From: Dioszegia crocea
Taxonomy: Eukaryota > Basidiomycota > Tremellomycetes > Tremellales > Bulleribasidiaceae
DNA: 60,556 nucleotides
Assembly (NCBI GenBank): GCA_001600615.1
Contig: BCKK01000014.1
Span: 1-60,556, forward strand
Direction of reading: 5' to 3'
Positions 11,119-21,369 of the stretch are shown here, piece by piece (the stretch's first letter is position 1; each line of letters begins with the position of its first letter). The position numbers were made by a program, and so were the translations under genes. Below the pieces are notes generated by a model. That model searched no databases, was not told where the DNA came from, and saw only the letters and a program-made list of their open reading frames with translations.

Positions 11119-11641
11119 ATGCTCGGTATAGGCATCGATATCCTATCCCTCACGCGCTTCGAGGGGCTTTTGACGCGCCGAGGCGGGCTGGCGCTGGCTC
11201 GTAGACTTTGCTCGGCCAGGGAGTATACCGAGTTTCAGGGGTTGTCTACGGATCAGCACCTAAAGTATCTCAGCGCGAGGTATGTTCTTCTGTCTGCTTG
11301 ATGGTCTGTTGATTACGGGACTTTCGACTCCTCTGCCCGCATGAGGAAGAATTTCCGGAGTGGCACATGGTGAGATTGAGACAGCTGACCATGTTAGATG
11401 GTGTCTCAAAGAAGCAGCCTATAAATCCCTCTCATCCCACATTTGCCCCCGTTGGTCTGGGTTCGACATTCTTACCGGTCCCCACTCTCCGCCCAGAATA
11501 CGAATGACGGATCGGCTAATCCTGAGGAGGGACTCGGACCTGGGCTCGGCGATGAAGGATGGGCAGGTGGAGCTGATGGCGAGCTTGTCGAACGATGCGG
11601 GGGTGATAGTAGGGGTGGTGATCGCGATGAAGAAGGGATGA
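11119..11641 (+). CDS. PPT2: Holo-[acyl-carrier-protein] synthase (AcpS-type 4'-phosphopantetheinyl transferase)
   Basis: Transfers the 4'-phosphopantetheine arm of CoA to a Ser of an acyl carrier protein; the yeast counterpart Ppt2 acts on mitochondrial ACP. Two exons, 11119-11279 and 11398-11641, give exactly 135 codons including the stop, the usual size for AcpS. The N-terminal MLGIGIDILSLTRFE carries the Mg-binding GxDI motif. LSARWCLKEAAYKSL, formed across the intron, is the second signature (WxxKEAxxK) that contributes metal and CoA binding. The C-terminal half (VIVGVVIAMKKG) forms the closing strands. The 118-nt intron is long for this genome. No cleavable mitochondrial presequence is obvious. 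Confidence 0.88.
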
Positions 11642-12065
11642 AGGAATCTTGGCCGGGCGAATTATCAGTGGTGGGAGAACAGCGCCATCTCTCAGTGACA
11701 CCAACCTCGACACTATGCTACTCCTCCTCCAGCAAGAGCACGAGAGCCTTGGCAATATCGCCACGTTACCGTCTCTCGCTAGCTGTCCCAAACACTCGCC
11801 GGACGCGAAGAGGTCACTGCGCGTGATGATGGAGGGGTAGGATTCTGGGAGGGGAGGACAGCTGGAAGTGTGGGAGATAAGCATGTCATGCCTATGATTT
11901 GGGGGTTGGTCTAGCAAGAATGCAAGGTATCCTGTGGGCTAGAGAAAGTGATTGCGAAATCTGCTAAACTGATGATGCATCTCGAAACCACCTACGCCGC
12001 CTCCACGCCATAACCATCTGCTCACTCCTCATACCAAATTATATGACTTGTCCACACACACGCTT
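11642..12065. other. Convergent 3' spacer
   Basis: Lies between the stops of holo-ACP synthase (plus) and NOT4 (minus). No gene or structured element recognised. Confidence 0.5.
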
Positions 12066-15000
12066 CTAGAATCGCCGATACCCTCCAGCCTGCGCCTGCG
12101 CTTGAGCCTGAGCCGAACTCCCACTCCGCATCGCCGCTTGCTGATGGAACGCCTGTAATGTCCGGGCATCATATTGCCTCTGCGCAGACGAAGGGGGTAA
12201 GGGACCGTGGCTGTACTGCTGTTGCTGCTGCAGTGATAATCCGAGGGGGAAGGGGGCAGGGATGGATGGAGGTAGTAGGTGTGATTTGAAGTGAACGAGT
12301 GGGGAGTGGTGTTGTGATTGTTGTTGCTGGGATGAAAGTGAATGATGACTGCCGCTATGAGGATGTTGATCTTCTGGCCCAGCATCAAATGGACGGTGAG
12401 ATGGCGGCCGGGAAAGATCCATGCCCGCAGTGTTGATAGGCCAGGACCGCTCCGTTCCCGGTGAATCATAGTATGATCCCGTACCGGCATTCGCGACCTG
12501 TTCCGCCAATTGCGCCGACTGCTGCGAGTGCTGCATGTGTGGCGGCCAGATCAGACGCGATCCAGATCCAGACGCCACGTTGCCTTCACCGCCATCTGGC
12601 CGGATCTGACTCGACGTCCGGAGATTGAAGGGGCTCTGGCCGCGAGACAGCGACAGGCTGGCAGCGCGGGAAAGAGGCCGAGCAAAGTCAAACCGTGAGG
12701 TCGTCCGTGGTCCTTCATCCTCTTCAGCCTGCTGTTCCTCCGTTTCTGGCTCTTCCTCCGTCATAGCTGCAACATCCGCAAAGTCCTCCAGCGGAGGCGC
12801 GTCGAATGGTCTGAAAATCCCAGTCCAACCTCCACCACCTTGCTGCTCCCCTTTTGTCCGCCGCGCCAATGCCGAAAAGCTCGCGTTGGCCAGATCTGAC
12901 GCCAAGACGCCCATTTCGGCCAGACCCACCAGAAGCTTGGAGTATGGACTGGGGCGATATTCCCCTTCCATCCTCCGTACTTCCTCGGGATCGACACTGA
13001 GCTCGAACGAGAAGTCCGGATCGGAAGTGGGGAAAGTGTACATCTGCGGTTCTTCGTATGGCGAGTGGAGGAAGATGGGATCTTGGGTGAGTGGAGGAGG
13101 AAGGGGATTGGAATCGGTATGTGATCGAGCGGGAGTTTTAGGTTCGGGTGACGATGAAGATGGTCCAGCAGAATCTGTACCAGTATCGCCTGTAGGTGTA
13201 GGGTTGACCGGTTCAGGTTCGAGTGGAGTCTGTGGCTCAATGGCGGATACAGGTTGGGATTCGGAGGGAGGAGTGGAGATATCGATGGAGGTAGGGCGTG
13301 ATTGCTTGGCGCGGGTCAATCCGGGCGGTGGGGGAGGGGGACCCGAAGCAGCTGACGTAGGTGTAGAAGAGGAAGGTTCGGCCTTGGGGACCAGGGCCGC
13401 AAGCGACAGTGTGCTCGTCGAAAGAGTCAAGGGCTTCTTCTTTGGCGAAGTATTGGCACTGCTTCCGGCGCCTGCACTCTGTACCGAATCCGTGCTTTTC
13501 CCTCTCGACATGGCCGCTGTGAGCACCTTCTTCTCTCTCTTGACGGGTGGTGTGGGAACGGGGGTAGGGGTGGGAAGAGGGAAGGCGAGGGTGTTTTTCG
13601 TAAGTGGGATAAGATTCGATTTGCTTCGGGTAGCAGCAGGAGCGGGTGCTGGCGCAGGTGCAGGCCGAGCGGGTGTACGTCCGCTTCCTATTGGCTTGCC
13701 CCAGCTCGCAGATCCTGGTAGTGCAGCTAGAATCGTCAGCTTCTAGGATTGGTGCCATTCCTGCTAGCTGTACTCACATCCTACAGCCTCATCTGCTCCT
13801 GCTGAAGGTTTAGGCCAGGCAGATTTTTGGGTGAGGGGAGGAACAGTCATGGTAGCTTGCTTTTGCCTAGCGTCGTATTCTGCCGGCCGAGTAAGACTAG
13901 ACATCAGCCTAAGAACCAAATACCTCCTCTAGGAAGCGAACTCACGCAATCTCATAATCGTCCTTGGTGAAACAATCTCCCTCTCCTCCCCACTCATGCA
14001 AACCCGTACACCCACTGGTATCACACTTCTGCCCACGAAGAAACGCATCGCAATACCTCGTCGTCCCATGATTCGCCTTGAGCACCGTACCTGCCGGTCC
14101 ACCCGGTGCTGCAAATCCGTCCAGAGCAGAAATGGCCCGCGCCGCGTCTTCCCGACGAACATAGACTATGTAGATCCCGGTCGAGGTGAGTGGATTGGTA
14201 TCGAGTGTGTGAACGGATGTCGAGGATGTGGCTGTGCGATCGCGTAGGTAGATTCGGGAGATTTTACCGTATTGACCGAAATACTCATTGGTACGAAGAA
14301 TCGGTATGGCCTATTTGTCAGCTACAGCCGGAGACCCTATCCGCAGCTGACAGCTACTTACATCATCTCCCACTGCTGGCAATTTCATCCCCACGACATA
14401 GACCGTATTCTTCATCACTATTCGCACTCCCAACAACGACCGCCGTCCCATTTGATCCAGCTGCTTGATCGTCTTTGCCCTCCGCGTCTTCTTCTCCTTT
14501 GCCCGCTTGACCCTGTTTATTAGCTACTGATAACTTGCACAGACGATAGATAGACACACTCTTCCCAGTCCACAGGTTGGAAGACGACTGCTTTGGTATC
14601 GTAGACTCTTCGACAACCCGGACAGCGACTATCACTCGTCAACAGGCGATTGTAGCAGAATTGACAAATCTGATTCCTTGTAAGCTTGCCGCCTATGCAT
14701 AGTGCGTGATAAACTAGCTTACCTGTATTCCACATTGGCATGGCTTGAAATTCAGATCTGAGAGGTCGAGTGGTTCAGCGCAGACGAGGCAGTCGGGATC
14801 GTCCTAAGGAAAGAAGTCAGCTTGCATCTTGCGGCCGCACAGACTATCGAGATGAACGAGTCGCTTCGGACAGACGCGTTCTGATCTCCCTCTCATCCAC
14901 AGAGTCATCCCGTTGCAATTCTAATCCGCACTCACCTCATCATCACTCCACGCGACGTCCTGCAGTCCCTTCAACACCTCCCTATTGACGCCTCCACCAC

Positions 15001-15121
15001 CTGCGGCACTGGCGAGGGGTACAGACATGCTACTGCTTCCTGACCGCGCGCTGAAGCTCGCAGAAGGCTGCTGGCCTGTCGTGGGATTGGCAGGCAGAGG
15101 GTGTAGGCTGATTGGCGGCAT
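12066..15121 (-). CDS. NOT4: CCR4-NOT complex E3 ubiquitin ligase subunit NOT4
   Basis: RING-type E3 ligase of the CCR4-NOT mRNA decay and translation quality-control complex. From the start at 15121 the order is: Ser/Gly-rich leader; C4C4 RING finger (DDPDCLVCAEPLD, CQCGIQICQFCYNRLL, CPGCRRVYD); a basic helical linker (KRAKEKKTRRAKTIKQL); an RRM beginning at VYVVGMKLPAVGDD with YFGQYGKISRIYL; a CCCH zinc finger (CDAFLRGQKCDTSGCTGLH); and a long disordered C-terminus. The tail contains PPPPPPG, poly-Gln runs, and a final run of alternating Gln and Ala before GGYRRF. This is the canonical Not4 architecture with an extended basidiomycete tail. Several short introns interrupt the RING-RRM half, while the C-terminal ~500 codons form one exon. 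It lies head to head with BUD13. Confidence 0.95.
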
Positions 15122-15570
15122 TTCGAATTAGGTATGTATTGCCTGAACTTTTTCCGCGCAGGAGGGGTATATTCGGAGCTATTTGGTATCCTTTTGAAGC
15201 CTGGAAACGGGGCCGTCGTTTGCTGTGTCGTAATAAGAGACTGATCCGAGAAGCTGAGACTAGGGAGAGGGGGAGAGAAGCAAGGCGAAAGTGGGGTATA
15301 GGTAATGAACAAAATCACGATAATCAAGGCGAGGCGAGGCACAAAGAGGGCCTCGAGTGGCGGAACCTTTTCTCCCGGCCAGGTCCGCCACCGAATGATC
15401 ACGTAAGCCGGCTCCGTCCTTGGAAGTCGCCGCTGGAGCCATGCATCTATGAACACCTTCCATATCCCTCTATATAGACTCCTCGCATTGGCACGATAGA
15501 GGCCTACAGTCCGTGCAGTCGGACAGCCAGTGCAATTTGATATCGACCTACCGAAACAAATATCGCGATC
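15122..15570. other. Divergent NOT4-BUD13 promoter region
   Basis: About 450 bp between the two start codons. No TATA box is evident and no other gene is visible. Confidence 0.5.
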
Positions 15571-16847
15571 ATGTCGAATCTCCGAGCGTACCTCGCGGCG
15601 AAGTGAGTTCCCACCCTCTGCCTCATGCTCAGGGGTCCATGGCTGACATGAAGCTACATGACCGGCCCCAAAGCCGATGCTATTCTAGCGAGGGAAAATG
15701 ATCCTGCCCTCAAAAAGAAACGCAAGAAGCCCAAGAACGAGGACTACATTGGCGGATCTGCATCCCGGGATGAGGCTGGCGGCGGATTGAAGATGAAGGA
15801 CGAGGATGAGTGGAAGACGAGATTAGGCGAGGATGTGGATCTAGATGGAGTGGATGCTCCTGGTGAGTTATGGCATTCGCAGCCGTTGGGAAGATTTACT
15901 CTAGAGCTGACTTCCGCAGTGGTCGGCAAAGAGGCTGCAACATTCAAAAAGTCAAAATCTGCCTGGTCGACTGTTGGGTCATCAGCTTTGCCAATCACCT
16001 CGACCGTGCCAGAACCTGCCGAAGCTGGTCCATCTTCACCTCAACCCGAGGTCAAGACCGAGCCAGGCACGGACGTCGCACCGCCAGCCAAGAAGCGGAA
16101 AGGCGGTCTCAAGACTGCGGCGCAATTACGTGCCGAGGTTGAGGCTGCCAAAGCTGCGCGCTCGCCTTCGCCGGAAGCGCCAGATGCAGAGGAGAATAGG
16201 ACCAAGACGGTGCATCGAGATGCGAGCGGGCGGATTGTGGATGTTGAGAAGCTCAAGGCGGAGGAGCGGGCAAGGGAGGATGAGGAGAAGCGGAAAGAGA
16301 AGGAGAGGGAGGAGTGGAGTAAGGGTATTGTACAACGGAGAGATAAGGAGGAGAGGGTTAGAGAGGAGAGGGACATGGCGACTAGGGATGTTGGCAGGTG
16401 AGCTAGTGTTGGCTGTCTGATTGATCGGGACCAAGAGCTGACCTATGCAGGGATGCGGGAGATGCCGCGATGAACCGGGAACTGCGAGAGGTGGAAAGAT
16501 GGAACGACCCGGCTGCGTCTTTCTTAACTTCGGTACGTCTATCCACACTATGAAGACTTATGGTTGCTGAAGACTTGCAGAGGAAGAAACAGCCAAAAGG
16601 CCGTCGACGTCGTCCAACATATCAGGGCGCACCATTCCCCAACCGCTTTGGAATATTACCAGGTTTCAGATGGGACGGAGTCGGTAAGTCTTCACTCATC
16701 CTGTGTACGATCTACCGCTGACTTTTAGACCGCACGGCCAAAGATCCAGATCGCAAGCTGTCTTTCGAGGCGAGGTTCTTCCAGGCTCAAAACGCAAGGG
16801 GGAGGAAGGAGCTGGCGGATCAACAATTTTCCATGGAAGATATGTAG
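15571..16847 (+). CDS. BUD13: Pre-mRNA-splicing factor BUD13 (RES complex)
   Basis: Subunit of the retention-and-splicing (RES) complex that associates with the activated spliceosome. The N-terminus ([10 protein letters not shown], then [11 protein letters not shown] after the first intron) resembles Bud13/Cwc26 N-termini, followed by a Lys-rich segment and acidic patches. The central part has the family linker [16 protein letters not shown] and a long charged helix of Glu, Arg and Lys. The conserved C-terminal block is assembled over three exons: [31 protein letters not shown], and a final part containing [17 protein letters not shown] and ending FSMEDM. About 350 residues, consistent with fungal homologues. 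Five short introns. Confidence 0.93.
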
Positions 16848-17096
16848 TCTCCCGATATTCGAGGTCGTCCTTCGACTGCTGTTGTATACTAGACTGAGCA
16901 TATCATGGTGCATCCATTGTAACCGCGCCAGTAGGGCGGATCCATACCTCGGATGGATGATGCCACGCGGAAGTTACCGGGATTGCCACTCTGGGCAATT
17001 AATTCCGGATGAGCCGCTTCCAATCGATTTTCTCCCTTAACTGTGTCCTACGTATAGTATTATCCATCCACCCCCTATACACCCACAACGCAAAAG

Positions 17097-17803
17097 ATGA
17101 TCTCCTCGGTCTCGCGCACCCTCTTCCGAGCACCCGTCGTCGCGCGGGCAAACGTCTTGGCTCGGCCAGTAGCCGTCACTGGTGAGTTTTTACCTGAAGC
17201 GGGATTGGACCGGAATCACGATATGCCCCTTCCGACTTACTGCCAATATAATTCTGTCTGTCTTTGGTCGAATGCTAATATCATAGCCGTTCGTCGATAC
17301 GCCGCAGCCAGCGAGAACGCTCCCCACTCCCACGAGTCCGAGTCGTTTGACGCATTCAACGAGCGATACCGCACCTTTTTCGCTTCCTGCTCCGACCTCT
17401 TTGAGCTCCAGCGGGGACTCAACAACTGCTTCGCATACGATCTCGTACCCACCACCGAGGTCATTGACGCTGCCCTTCGTGCTGCACGCAAGTGCAATGA
17501 CTACGCGACGGCGGTCAGGATCCTCGAGGGCGTAAAGGAGAAGGTGGAGAACAAGGGCCAGTACAAGGCTTATCTTGAGGAATTGAGCCCGGTCATCAAG
17601 GAGTTGGGTGAGTTGGCTCTTTCCGCAAAGCTCTTTCAATTTATGCGAGATGTCAGGGCGCTTTCGAGAGAAATTTAGGATCGGAGAAGAGTCAGAATGC
17701 GGATGGCGTATTGCTTGGAGCGGTTCGATACTGTGTATGTGGAATAAACACTGACGAATCAGGCATTGCAAGCAAGGAGGAGCTCTACGGCGTCAAGCTC
17801 TAG
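17097..17803 (+). CDS. COX6: Cytochrome c oxidase subunit 6 (COX5A family)
   Basis: Nuclear-encoded subunit of mitochondrial complex IV on the matrix side. The N-terminus (MISSVSRTLFRAPVVARANV, Arg-rich with no acidic residues) is a mitochondrial presequence. The mature part matches the COX6/COX5A family: ESFDAFNERYRTFFASCSDL, ELQRGLNNCFAYDLVPTTEV, AARKCNDYATAVRILEGVKE and the end GIASKEELYGVKL. Three exons. Intron 1 (about 100 nt) splits the presequence from the mature part; intron 2 (about 120 nt) lies just before the last 13 codons. The predicted protein is about 155 residues. Confidence 0.95.
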
Positions 17804-18074
17804 ATTGAGAAAGGCGAGATGCAAAAATAATCTTCGATGCTGCTCAGCGTATTTCAACATCAGGCACATGTGTTAATGGTGGATCCAGACGCATGGGGTT
17901 TCCCATCTTTGACATCTCAGGCTGGTTTACACTCCTCGCGGCATGAACCTCGACGACTCCACTCTGCTCCGCATATGATTCGCCCGCCCCCCACACATCC
18001 GACGTCCCGCCTACTTTGCCGTACCTCCGCCCAACATCGTGAGGCGATCAGAATGCGGTTCGGCCCGAAACGGC

Positions 18075-18463
18075 TCAAGCAGCGGGCGCCGCATTGTCCG
18101 CACTCTTTTGCGCCTGGGCAGCCTTGAAGTCATCCAGCGTATCGTATGTGGGCAACTCCGGTGCTCCTTCTAATATGGCGTCAGTGTCCTGCCCAGGTGC
18201 CAGCCAGATCAGGCAGCTGACTTACCATCATTCTTCTTGGGCTCGTTGGGGATGAAATTCCCATTGACGTCAGTGGGAACGTCGACAACGTACGCTATGG
18301 AGTCAGCTTACATTCTTGCATGGTCAAGACAGCAAACCTGAGCAGTTCGAAGGGATGTGTGGGGGTGTTGGAAGCGGGACGGTCCGGGGCGATGAGGACT
18401 GAAACGAGAGGGGGTAAGGGCGGGAAGTTTTAGAAGCTTACCAACCGCAGCTGGAGGGGTCAT
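18075..18463 (-). CDS. Unnamed small protein of about 61 residues
   Basis: Three exons joined at consensus splice sites encode a short acidic protein. It starts MTPPAAV at 18463, continues AYVVDVPTDVNGNFIPNEPK and then GAPELPTYDTLDDFKAAQAQ, and ends in an Ala/Pro tail at a TGA (18077-18075). No signal peptide, membrane segment or known domain is visible. The phases of both introns fit, and the last one carries a normal GTAAGT donor and TTAG acceptor. The first intron is unusually long (about 145 nt) and might hide another micro-exon. It lies tail to tail with COX6. I do not recognise the family; a small mitochondrial or ribosome-associated protein is possible but not shown. Confidence 0.5.
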
Positions 18464-19251
18464 GGTCAGAGCAGTAGATGACTGTGATGTGTGAAAGTAA
18501 AGTATGAAAGCTGATAATTGCAGTTGCAAAGTGGAGATCAAATGAGGATGTATATCGATGATGGCGCGTGGGAATCCGAACAGCTGGATGGACCAGTAAT
18601 TTATACCTCAGTCGGCGGGTCATTGAACAGCTCAAGGAGCTCTGGAATACACTGATGGAACAAAGGTAGGTCTCAGCTCCAGTAGGATCTAATTGGCTCC
18701 GGGGGGGACTGTGGCCATGGACTGTTCTACGCCAGCCTATATCCTTCGAGTGGTCACTCTCCCTTTTTTCTCGATTTGGGGCGCCAGCAACTTTCGGTCA
18801 TAGGACCGAGATGATGTCTGCCTTGAGAGCTCTAACGGGGGACCTTACGCTGGGGTGGATGTGGGGCGAAGGGGCTCGCAGGGGCTAGAATGAGCCGTGA
18901 TTGGGTGCAAGGTGGAAGGCTCTCTAGGAGTAGGCGCTGGCTGAAGCCATTTACCTCGTCCGCTAGACAAGAAGACATGCACAGATGTCAATTCCACTCT
19001 TGTACCTGCCAGACCGATCAAGAGCTCCATGACGCACCGTAACCAGCACTCAGCCTCACTTGATGTTCACCATACTCTACTATGGTCGGAAATTCAGGCA
19101 CGGAATGGGTTTGCGTTCTGACCGGACCCTCGAGCTCGCAGCTGTGTCTCAAGCCTCACATATTCAGCTTCTCCTTCATGTATCGTCCTAGCTCAAGCTC
19201 ACAACCTTCGCGCGACTCCGCGGCGCATGCTACCTCACACGATACAGAACC
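18464..19251. other. Intergenic region without a supported gene
   Basis: Upstream region shared by the 61-residue protein gene (minus) and the MBOAT gene (plus). Both strands contain only short overlapping open frames. Confidence 0.5.
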
Positions 19252-20788
19252 ATGATGCCTGACTGCATTCAGTCGGCTCTCGACGACTTGGAGAAGTTTA
19301 GTCTATCCGACCACATTCCAACCTACACTCTCGTCCAAGCTGCGCCCTTCTTTTGGCTCAGCTTTCTGTGCAGCTGGACCATATGCTATCTCGTGCATTG
19401 TTCGAATAACACGCGGGTGTTGAGGTCGGCATTGTGGCCGGTGGCCGTAGTGGCCAACATGTGGGGCGTTTTGACGGTTGATATGAGCGGACGTAAGTTT
19501 CCCGTTGGAAGCTGAGCTGATGGTGCAGGTCTGGCAACTTGGAACATCGTGCGTATAGTATAGCAGCCAAACCAAGATTACAGATTGACATCTCAGGTCG
19601 GACTTTTGTTCTTCAACGCTGTAAGTCTAGGCGCCTAGGCTGTGGCTCACAAGATCCCGCCTGTTGTTTCTGAGGAGAACGAGCTGATACCTCAGACTTC
19701 CGCCGCCATCCGCTGGGGCTTAGCAACTTCCCCACCTGTATATCACCGTCTCCCTCGACAGCCCCACAGGCCCGAACTTCGCCAATGGAGACCCATCAAA
19801 GCGCTGAATCTGATATTCGACGAACCACGCTTACTGTCAATCGCTGGCGCATCTCCACCCCTTCAGCGCTCTCCCCACAGCTCCCTACACCATATCGGCC
19901 ATCACGCCCTCCAATTCCTTCTGGCCTTCGTGTCTATTGATGTCCTGTCCTACCCGATATACCACTATGATCCCGCCAATCTCGGCCACCCTCGCGCCAT
20001 GTGCGCCGACTGGGACCGTGGCATAACGACGATATCGGGAACATTGGGACTGCCAGTGGCGATCATCATACCCGCTCTGATCCTCTCGGGGTCAGTGGTG
20101 ACGTACCTTGGCATGTCGCTGGTGTGGCACCCGGCAGCTATGCTCTGTATTGGGAGTGGCGTTTGGGTGCCAGAGGAGTGGCCAAAAGTGATGGATAGGC
20201 CTTGGATGGCTTGCAGTCTCAATGAGCTGTGGGGGAAGCGGTATCATCAAGTAAGTATCAGAGTCTCTCAAATAAGCGCTAGACTGATGTCGGTATGAAA
20301 AGGGTGACGCTGATATCACAGATGCTTCGCGTAAGTCTCAGCTCCTCAATGTCTCATCTGCACGAGCTAATTTCCAGAACTCTTTCCATAATTACACCCG
20401 CTTCCTATCCTTTCTCCCTCGCCATCTCGCCATCTTTCGCATCTTCCCAATCTCAGCAATCTACCATATCCTCTGCTTTCACCCACACCACCGCGTCTAC
20501 AAGATATATCACTTCTCCGCCATGTTCCTCCTCACCGGCCTGGGGATGGAGCTCGAGCGGCAATTCTACCGGATCACGGGCAGACGAGTCGGAGGATGGA
20601 CAGGACGGGTATGGACATGGGTCTGGTTCACGTTCTGCGGCTATTTCATGATGCGGGGCACGGCGGAAATTGGGTGGTTAGGCGGGATCCGGCGCGTCTT
20701 TGCCGAGGACAGACGGACCAGTGTGGTTGAGGGGGTGTTGTACTTGTGTGGTACAAGCCCCCATCCATCGATCCCGGTCTCAGTCTGA
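19252..20788 (+). CDS. Wax-synthase-like membrane-bound O-acyltransferase (MBOAT_2 type)
   Basis: A polytopic membrane protein of about 390 residues, probably an acyltransferase of the wax-synthase/MBOAT family found in many fungal genomes. Several hydrophobic helices are evident: FFWLSFLCSWTICYLVH near the N-terminus, HHALQFLLAFVSIDVLSYP, and VAIIIPALILSGSVVTYLGM. The family motif SLNELWGKRYHQ and the downstream FPISAIYHIL, with the putative catalytic His, fit MBOAT_2. The segment SAAIRWGLATSPP resembles the RGxGW-type motif. Small exons are separated by 35-75 nt introns, one of which is very short (about 35-48 nt near 19550). The acyl donor and acceptor cannot be inferred. It sits next to the BCS1-like copy C but shows no functional link to it. 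Confidence 0.7.
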
Positions 20789-21369
20789 AGACATCGGTCA
20801 TCCTCAGCCATCTCATCTCTCGCCATGTCCTCATCCGACGAGGTCCGCAATGTCCCTGCTCGACCCCTCCAAACTCCAAGCGATCTGGCTGCAACAGAGC
20901 GGCTAGGCCCAGGCGACGCCACTGCGGACTTCGCGATTGACCATGCTGGTCTTGCCCTTGTCGGCGCCCGCTTTCCAAACTGTGTAGCTGGGTCTGCCCG
21001 GGGACTTGTGTGTTCCGACCCAGAGCCGAGTTCTGGGTGAAATGAGAAGAGCGGACTTGGAGCGGCTCGACCTGCCAGATAGGATTGGAAGTTGGAGATA
21101 GAGAGGGACTATGATCGACTCAGTCAAACAGTAGACAGCCTTCAAGATGTAGAGTCGGACCGATCGGATCCGTCAGAGGCCTTCAGAGGCGGTGTTTCAT
21201 AACTCAGGGCTATGAAAATTTGAAACGCGGTTGACTCAACTCGGATCCGAGCCTCTCACTACTGTCCAAGCGGGTTGCCACTAGAGATGTCTTCAACCGC
21301 ATAAGTACTCGTAGACCCCAGCCCTGCAAAAGGCAAGAGCTCTCGCCCGTATCCAGCCTTCAGGATCCG
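20789..21369. other. Intergenic spacer
   Basis: Promoter region of BCS1-like copy C. Open frames on both strands are short and overlap; nothing else is supported. Confidence 0.5.

Noticed and set aside
12625..13746. 373-codon Gly/Ser/Val-rich frame on the plus strand
   Set aside because: It is the antisense shadow of the low-complexity NOT4 C-terminal exon.
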